From NCBI GenBank assembly GCA_902768985.1, contig CACXNA010000014.1:1-47552 (forward strand): 47,552 nucleotides of DNA. The letters run 5' to 3'. A program made the translations under genes and the position numbers. The notes below the pieces were generated by a model. The model was not told the DNA's origin. It saw only the letters and a list, made by a program, of their open reading frames with translations, and ran no database searches. Positions 43,395 to 47,552 of this stretch are shown in pieces. Position 1 is the first letter of the stretch. Each line of letters begins with the position of its first letter. The stretch comes from an uncultured Bacteroidia bacterium (lineage in GTDB: Bacteria > Bacteroidota > Bacteroidia > Bacteroidales > UBA932).

Positions 43395-45292
43395 CTGTTT
43401 GCAGTGCTTCGTCTCAGTTCGTCCCGGAAGCAGGGGTCAATATTGTACAACTGGTCCACCACGGTGCGGATGGCGGCGGCGGGGATGCCGCCTCCCTGGA
43501 ACTGCTTGGACGTCGGCTTCGAATAGACCATGCAAATCACGCTGTACTGGGGCTTGTCGGCGGGGAAGAACCCCACGAAGGTGCCCTGGTACTTGCGGCG
43601 GCCCTGCGCGTCCTGGTACTGCCCGTTGGCGTAGGTGCCGAAGGAAGTGCCGGTCTTGCCGGCCACGGCGCACTTGGCGTCCTTGAGGCGGCGGGCGGTG
43701 CCGTCCTCGGTCACGGCCTTGAGCGCGCGGGTGATGGTGTCGGCCACGGCCTTGGAGCACACGGCGGCGTTCAGCACGCCGGGGCCGCGCCGCTCCGTCA
43801 CGATGCCGTTCTCCTCGATGTCCTCGACCAGGTAGGGCTTCATCATGCGGCCCTTGTTGGCGATGGCGTTGTAGAAGGTCAGGATGTGCAGCGGCGTTTC
43901 CTCGGTGCTGTAGCCGAAGCCGATGGAGCCGAGGTCGGTGTCGGTCCAGTAGCGCGTGGACGGGTTCGGGATGGTCGGCGTCTGCAGACCGTCCAGGTCG
44001 AAGGCGAAGGCCTCGCCGAGCTTATAATTATAAATGTTCTGCAGGAAGCGCTCGGTCTTGTCCAGGCCCTTGCCGCGTCCCTTGCTCTTGTCGATGCCGT
44101 AGTTCTTGACCGCCAGGGTCGCGAAGACGTAGTTGGACGAGATCTTGAAGCCGTCCAGGATGGAGATGCGGTTGGTGTGGTGCTGGCGGGCGAACTCGGG
44201 GATGTGCGCGTCCTTGATGGTGGTTCCGGCCACGTTGCCGTTGGTGGCGGGCATGGTCTCCTCCAGGCTCTTGATGAAGCCGTCGTTGAGCACGGACATC
44301 AGCGTGACGGTCTTGAAGACGGAACCCGGCTCGGCCTTGCGGCCGATGGCGAGGTTCTGGATCTCCTCGAAGGGGCCGTTGCCGTCCTCGCGGACGAGGT
44401 TGACCATGGCGCGGATCGCGCCCGTGGAGACCTCCATCAGCACGAAGCACGCGCCCTCGAGGTCCTGCTCGTTCGCGATCTGCTCGCGCAGCGCGCGGTC
44501 GGCGATGTCCTGGTAGTCGATGTTCAGCGTGATGCGCAGGTCCTTGCCGTCCACGGCCTTGACGTAGGCGCTGTCGCTGTTGCGCACGCGGCCGTAGTCG
44601 GTCACGCGCATCCATTCGCGGCCCTCCTGGCCGTGCAGGACGTAGTCGAACTTGCCCTCGAGGCCGATGTGGGTGTTGGTGACCTCGGACTTGTTGTTGC
44701 GCACGAAGCCGATGGTGCGGCGGGCGAGTTTCCCGTAAGGGTACTGGCGGATGTGCTCCTGCTCCACGATCATGCCGCTGCGGTAGCGGCCGTCGCGGAA
44801 GAGCGGCAGGGCGATCACGCGGTTGTAGACGTTGCGGTCGACCGGGTGGCCGAGGCGCACGTATTTGCGGCCGTTGGCGCGGCCGTCGGTGATGAGCTTG
44901 TAGTACTGGTCGGCCGTGCGGTCGCCGAACTCGGCGGCGAGGCCCTCGGCGAGCTGGCTGGCCTTCTCCAGCCAGGCCTGCTCCTGCTGCGGGGTGTTGG
45001 TATCCTTGAGCACGGTGCAGTCCATGTAGAACTGGTAGATCGGGCAGGAGATGGCGAGCAGGCGACCCTCGGCGTCGAGGATGTTGCCGCGGGCGGGCTC
45101 CACGACGCTGATGGTGTTGGACGGGGTGAGGGCGGCCTCGATCTTGGGTTCGGGTTTCCAGATGAGCTGGATGTACGCGATCTTGCCGATGAGGAAGAGC
45201 GCGGCGATGAGCATCGCCACGTAGAGCAGGTACAGGATCACGCCGATCCTGTCGCGCTTCTTGGTCTTGGGAGTGGTGGCTTCCGTACTCAT
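43391..45292 (-). CDS. ftsI: septal transpeptidase FtsI (PBP3-type)
   Basis: Class B penicillin-binding protein that cross-links septal peptidoglycan with FtsW. The 633-residue protein has one N-terminal membrane span (about 17-40), the dimerisation domain (ARGNILDAEGRLLAIS at 67-82) and the transpeptidase domain with SVFK (Ser324-Lys327), SSN (385-387) and KTG (546-548). There is no PASTA domain, which some Bacteroidota FtsI proteins carry at the C-terminus. It overlaps both ftsL and murE by four bases. Confidence 0.96.
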   Translation of the reverse strand: MSTEATTPKTKKRDRIGVILYLLYVAMLIAALFLIGKIAYIQLIWKPEPKIEAALTPSNTISVVEPARGNILDAEGRLLAISCPIYQFYMDCTVLKDTNTPQQEQAWLEKASQLAEGLAAEFGDRTADQYYKLITDGRANGRKYVRLGHPVDRNVYNRVIALPLFRDGRYRSGMIVEQEHIRQYPYGKLARRTIGFVRNNKSEVTNTHIGLEGKFDYVLHGQEGREWMRVTDYGRVRNSDSAYVKAVDGKDLRITLNIDYQDIADRALREQIANEQDLEGACFVLMEVSTGAIRAMVNLVREDGNGPFEEIQNLAIGRKAEPGSVFKTVTLMSVLNDGFIKSLEETMPATNGNVAGTTIKDAHIPEFARQHHTNRISILDGFKISSNYVFATLAVKNYGIDKSKGRGKGLDKTERFLQNIYNYKLGEAFAFDLDGLQTPTIPNPSTRYWTDTDLGSIGFGYSTEETPLHILTFYNAIANKGRMMKPYLVEDIEENGIVTERRGPGVLNAAVCSKAVADTITRALKAVTEDGTARRLKDAKCAVAGKTGTSFGTYANGQYQDAQGRRKYQGTFVGFFPADKPQYSVICMVYSKPTSKQFQGGGIPAAAIRTVVDQLYNIDPCFRDELRRSTANR

Positions 45293-45636
45293 CGTTTCAC
45301 GACCGTTGCAGGCTTTTCAGCCTCTTTGACATCCGAACCCAGCTGCCCGAGCATCTGCTCCACGCTCGAGCGCCGGCTCACGTTCACCAGCTCGAAGACC
45401 TTCTGCGAGTGCACGATCTCGAGCTCCTTGAGCACCGCCTTGTTCTTCTCGACCTTGCTCATCGTGGTCTCGATTATCAGGCTGAACCAGATCACGAGCC
45501 CGAAGAGCAGGAAGGTGTAGGCGATGTGGACGAAGTAGCGCCCGATGTTGAGGCGGAGCAGGAACTCCCCCTTCAGGATCGCCTGAATACTGTTCTTGAA
45601 GAACAGGCCGATGTCCGATATCTTCCAGGTCTTCAT
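45289..45636 (-). CDS. ftsL: FtsL-like divisome protein
   Basis: A 115-residue bitopic protein: a cytoplasmic N-terminus of about 35 residues, one membrane span (VHIAYTFLLFGLVIWFSLII, about 36-55), then a coiled coil (TTMSKVEKNKAVLKELEIVH) and a short periplasmic tail. Sequence similarity in this family is weak. Topology, size and position between rsmH and ftsI support FtsL. It overlaps both neighbours by four bases. Confidence 0.85.
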   Translation of the reverse strand: MKTWKISDIGLFFKNSIQAILKGEFLLRLNIGRYFVHIAYTFLLFGLVIWFSLIIETTMSKVEKNKAVLKELEIVHSQKVFELVNVSRRSSVEQMLGQLGSDVKEAEKPATVVKR

Positions 45637-46535
45637 AGCTTCTCGGCGACTCTGAGTTTGGCGCTGCGCGCGCGGGTATTGCTCGCGATCTCCGCCTCGT
45701 CGGGCAGGATCGGCTTGCGGTCGACGGCCTTCAGGGGCGCGCTGCTTCGCCCGAAGACGTCCTTTTCTTCCTCGCCCGCGATGTTGCCGCTGCGGATGAA
45801 ATTCTTCACCATGCGGTCCTCGAGGGAATGGTAGGTGATGACGGCCAGGCGGCCGCCTTTCTTGAGGGATGCGGCGGCGCCGGAGAGGAATTTCTCCAGC
45901 GCGCGCATCTCTTCGTTGACCTCGATGCGCAGGGCCTGGTAGACCTTGGCGAGGTACTTATGTTCAGCGAATGAGGGCAGGGCCGCCGCGATGGCACGGT
46001 CGAGGTCGTCTGTGGTGAGGATCGGCGCGGCGCCGCGGGCGGTCGCAACGAGTTGCGCCACCCGGCGGGCGTTGTCGAGCTCGCCGTAGATTCGGAAAAT
46101 CTTTTCCAATTCTTCTTGCGTATAAGAATTGACGATGTCAGAGGCGGTCTTACCGCCCTGCCTGTTCATCCGCATGTCGAGCGGAGCATTGAAGCGGAAG
46201 GAGAAACCCCTTTCCGCCGTATCGAATTGGTGGGAACTCACGCCCAGGTCGGCGAGGATCCCGTCGAGCCCTCCTTCCGCGTGGAGGAGGGTGTAGTTAT
46301 GGATAAACCGGAAATTGTTGTGTATAAGAATGAAACGCGGGTCGTCCGGGGCCTGGGCCAGGGCGTCCTCGTCGCGGTCGAAGGCCATGAGGTGTCCTTG
46401 GGGGGAGAGGCGGGAGAGGATCTCGCGGCTGTGGCCGCCGCCGCCGAAGGTCGCGTCGGCGTAGAAGCCGTCGGGGTTGAGGACCAGCGCGTCAACGCTG
46501 GGATGCAGCAGGACTGGATTGTGGTACTCAGACAT
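45633..46535 (-). CDS. rsmH: 16S rRNA m4C1402 methyltransferase
   Basis: SAM-dependent enzyme (MraW) that N4-methylates C1402 of 16S rRNA in the ribosomal P site. The 300-residue protein has HNPVLLHPSVDAL at the start, the SAM motif YADATFGGGGHSREIL, LDGILADLGVSSHQFDTAER and the YQALRIEVNEEM and ITYHSLEDRMVKNF motifs. ATG 46535 overlaps the mraZ end by eight bases; the frame upstream of it is the mraZ gene in another phase. Confidence 0.96.
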   Translation of the reverse strand: MSEYHNPVLLHPSVDALVLNPDGFYADATFGGGGHSREILSRLSPQGHLMAFDRDEDALAQAPDDPRFILIHNNFRFIHNYTLLHAEGGLDGILADLGVSSHQFDTAERGFSFRFNAPLDMRMNRQGGKTASDIVNSYTQEELEKIFRIYGELDNARRVAQLVATARGAAPILTTDDLDRAIAAALPSFAEHKYLAKVYQALRIEVNEEMRALEKFLSGAAASLKKGGRLAVITYHSLEDRMVKNFIRSGNIAGEEEKDVFGRSSAPLKAVDRKPILPDEAEIASNTRARSAKLRVAEKL

Positions 46536-46995
46536 TTGCGGGCCCCTTTTTCGAGAGGCTTTCCGCAATGGCAATGAATTCTTCGTTGGACAGTCTGGAC
46601 GCCTCGTACCGCTCCTTGGCCCAGATCTCAATCTTGAAATCATTGCCGGAGAAGACCACCTCTTTGTTCACACCAATGGAATCAAGGAGTTTGCGGCTGA
46701 TCGAGATGCGGCCGAACTTGGCGTCCGGCTCGACGATGTCACGATCCCGCAGATATTCTCTCCAGAATGTTTTGTGCTGTTGGTTGAACGTGAGGTCGAG
46801 ACTGTCCTTGACCTTGCCCGACTGCCGCTCCCATTCTTCGAAGCAGTACATCTCGAGGCAAGGCTCGAAAAGATCTTTCTTAACGACGAACCTCATATCG
46901 CTTCCAGGCGGCATCGCACCCTTGAGCGGCGCGGGAAGGACCAGCCTTCCTTTGTCGTCCACGCGGGATGTGTATTCGCCGATGAAAGTGACCAT
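46528..46995 (-). CDS. mraZ: transcriptional regulator MraZ
   Basis: AbrB-fold DNA-binding protein that represses the dcw operon in E. coli. The 155-residue protein carries two SpoVT-AbrB half-domains: FIGEYTSRVDDKGRLVLPAP (about 4-23) and FGRISISRKLLDSIGVNKEV (about 93-112). Length is normal. ATG 46995 is chosen over the upstream TTG at 47004. It is the first gene of the dcw cluster and has phased repeats upstream of its -7 box that could be its own operator. Confidence 0.96.
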   Translation of the reverse strand: MVTFIGEYTSRVDDKGRLVLPAPLKGAMPPGSDMRFVVKKDLFEPCLEMYCFEEWERQSGKVKDSLDLTFNQQHKTFWREYLRDRDIVEPDAKFGRISISRKLLDSIGVNKEVVFSGNDFKIEIWAKERYEASRLSNEEFIAIAESLSKKGPANV

Positions 46996-47011
46996 TTCGT
47001 TCAATTCTTAT

Positions 47012-47019
47012 ACGCAATG
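47012..47019 (-). promoter_or_regulatory. -7 box of mraZ and the dcw operon
   Basis: Minus-strand TACCTTTG, a perfect TAnnTTTG match, ends 16 bases before ATG 46995. No -33 TTG is visible at the usual spacing. Confidence 0.65.
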
Positions 47020-47040
47020 GACAAAGGTAGCAAAAATTTT

Positions 47041-47091
47041 CCATTTTCTTCCAATCTCTTACATTTTTTTCCACTTTCCCGCCATTTTCCC
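47041..47091 (-). promoter_or_regulatory. phased repeats, candidate MraZ operator
   Basis: Plus-strand units CCATTTTCTT (47041), CCAATCTCTT (47051), ACATTTTTTT (47061), CCACTTTCCC (47071) and CCATTTTCCC (47082) follow at 10, 10, 10 and 11 bp. On the coding strand the best two read GGGAAAATGG and GGGAAAGTGG. They start 21 bases upstream of the -7 box. Confidence 0.5.
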
Positions 47092-47183
47092 ACCGCCTGC
47101 CATCTCTGTCTCCTCTGCCCCTCTATTCCCGCCGCCGCTTCTGCCTCCACTTCCTCTGCCGCTGGCCTCCTTCTCCACACGTC

Positions 47184-47370
47184 CTGCCCCAACTGTGGGT
47201 GCTTTTACCCACAGTTGGGGCTATTTGCCGGCAGCTGTCCTCAAAATAGGCCTGATTTGAGGACGGAACCCTGTTTTTCCGCCGTCTGTCCTCAAAATGG
47301 GGTGTTTTTGAGGATAGCGAGCGGCTTTCCGACCATTTGTCCTCAATTCGGGCTGGTTGTCTTTCCCTAA
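47184..47370. repeat. 51-bp tandem palindromic array
   Basis: Units begin at 47184, 47235, 47286 and 47337, exactly 51 bp apart; the last is truncated. Units 2 and 3 start CTGTCCTCAAAAT and contain TCCTCAAA/TTTGAGGA hairpins. Unit 1 has another hairpin in the same place: CCCCAACTGTGGGT (47187-47200) with its complement at 47207-47220. The unit ends are also similar (TTTGCCGGCAG, TTTTCCGCCGT, TTTCCGACCAT). Between mraZ (46995) and the next gene (47401) the remaining sequence is the mraZ control region and a strongly pyrimidine-rich plus strand (about 47041-47180). Confidence 0.8.
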
Positions 47371-47375
47371 AAAAA

Positions 47376-47399
47376 GTTGACTCGCAAACACGAGTTAAC
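47376..47399. promoter_or_regulatory. inverted repeat before the HTH gene
   Basis: GTTGACTCG and CGAGTTAAC (one mismatch) around CAAACA end one base before the ATG at 47401. It could be an operator for the HTH protein or the end of a mobile element. Confidence 0.4.
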
Positions 47400-47400
47400 A

Positions 47401-47552
47401 ATGTTTATTTATCGAACGACACTGAGGGATCAGTATTATGAAAAAGCAATCGACTTGTATTATAGGGAAGGATATTCCATCCGTCGTATTGCACAAATAA
47501 TTCCCGTCAGTAAGAGTGGAATTGCTCGATGGATTGCTAACTTTGCAGAAGA
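47401..47552 (+). CDS. helix-turn-helix protein, partial
   Basis: The first 50 codons of a gene that runs off the window. The peptide starts MFIYRTTLRDQYYEKAIDLY and continues EGYSIRRIAQIIPVSKSGIA then RWIANFAEE. This is a Hin/transposase-type helix-turn-helix (about residues 23-48), like the short N-terminal proteins of IS3-type elements or stand-alone HTH proteins in Bacteroidota. Base composition is much richer in A and T than in the neighbouring cluster, which suggests transfer. Whether a transposase follows cannot be seen here. Confidence 0.7.
   Translation, partial: MFIYRTTLRDQYYEKAIDLYYREGYSIRRIAQIIPVSKSGIARWIANFAE

Noticed and set aside
47184-47370. Possible CRISPR array
   Set aside because: The 51-bp units have no conserved repeat alternating with unique spacers; the variation falls within the hairpin, and no cas genes are near.

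Overview
The window is a chromosomal segment of a high-GC member of the Bacteroidota, most likely an uncultured Bacteroidales from a gut or rumen. The evidence is the recurrent Bacteroidota -7 promoter box TAnnTTTG, families largely confined to the phylum (DUF4199, DUF4295, DUF4296), ribosome binding sites that are mostly weak or absent, and a division and cell wall cluster with no murF between murE and mraY. No species can be named from the sequence alone. Coding density is very high and most genes are housekeeping.

Layout. 1-135: end of a 5S rRNA gene and its terminator. 162-4999: envelope genes (DUF4199 membrane protein, GT2 glycosyltransferase, convergent TPR-LuxR regulator, OmpA-like protein, secreted orphan). 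5102-9410: translation operon thrS-infC-rpmI-rplT, then signal peptidase I. 9490-15056: rpmB-rpmG-DUF4295, then ftsY-pheT-DUF4296-deoC. 15200-18061: a large orphan lipoprotein, tRNA-Leu, and a small AT-rich insert bounded by the tRNA 3' end and a degenerate copy of it. 18114-22978 (minus): lipoprotein, acyl-CoA ligase, dCMP deaminase, S41 protease. 23077-25618: typA, DUF177, rpmF, tRNA-Arg. 25677-30484: Rid-family protein, DUF3667 protein, uxaC, then rpiB-truB on the plus strand, with REP-like palindromes between genes. 30504-46995 (minus): dcw cluster mraZ-rsmH-ftsL-ftsI-murE-mraY-murD-ftsW-murG-murC-ftsQ-ftsA-ftsZ followed by gltX, almost all stop/start overlapping. 47005-47552: mraZ control region, a 51-bp palindromic repeat array, and the start of a helix-turn-helix gene cut by the window edge.

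How the genes work together. The dcw block makes lipid II precursors (murE, murD, mraY, murG, murC), polymerises septal peptidoglycan (ftsW, ftsI) and builds the divisome (ftsL, ftsQ, ftsA, ftsZ). It is probably led from a promoter in front of mraZ that carries helically phased repeats resembling MraZ boxes. The translation genes form separate operons around it.

Most notable observations: (1) a threonyl-tRNA synthetase that has lost the N-terminal TGS domain; (2) an in-frame, hairpin-rich insertion in murE; (3) a decayed element at tRNA-Leu carrying a thymidine kinase remnant and a lipoprotein gene; (4) a 51-bp tandem array whose units keep a hairpin while changing its sequence; (5) phased repeats upstream of mraZ; (6) six genes whose -7 box lies only 4-6 nt before the start codon, suggesting leaderless mRNAs; (7) a REP family with compensatory stem changes, one copy of which supplies the end of truB. 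I saw no CRISPR array, restriction system or recognisable defence system.
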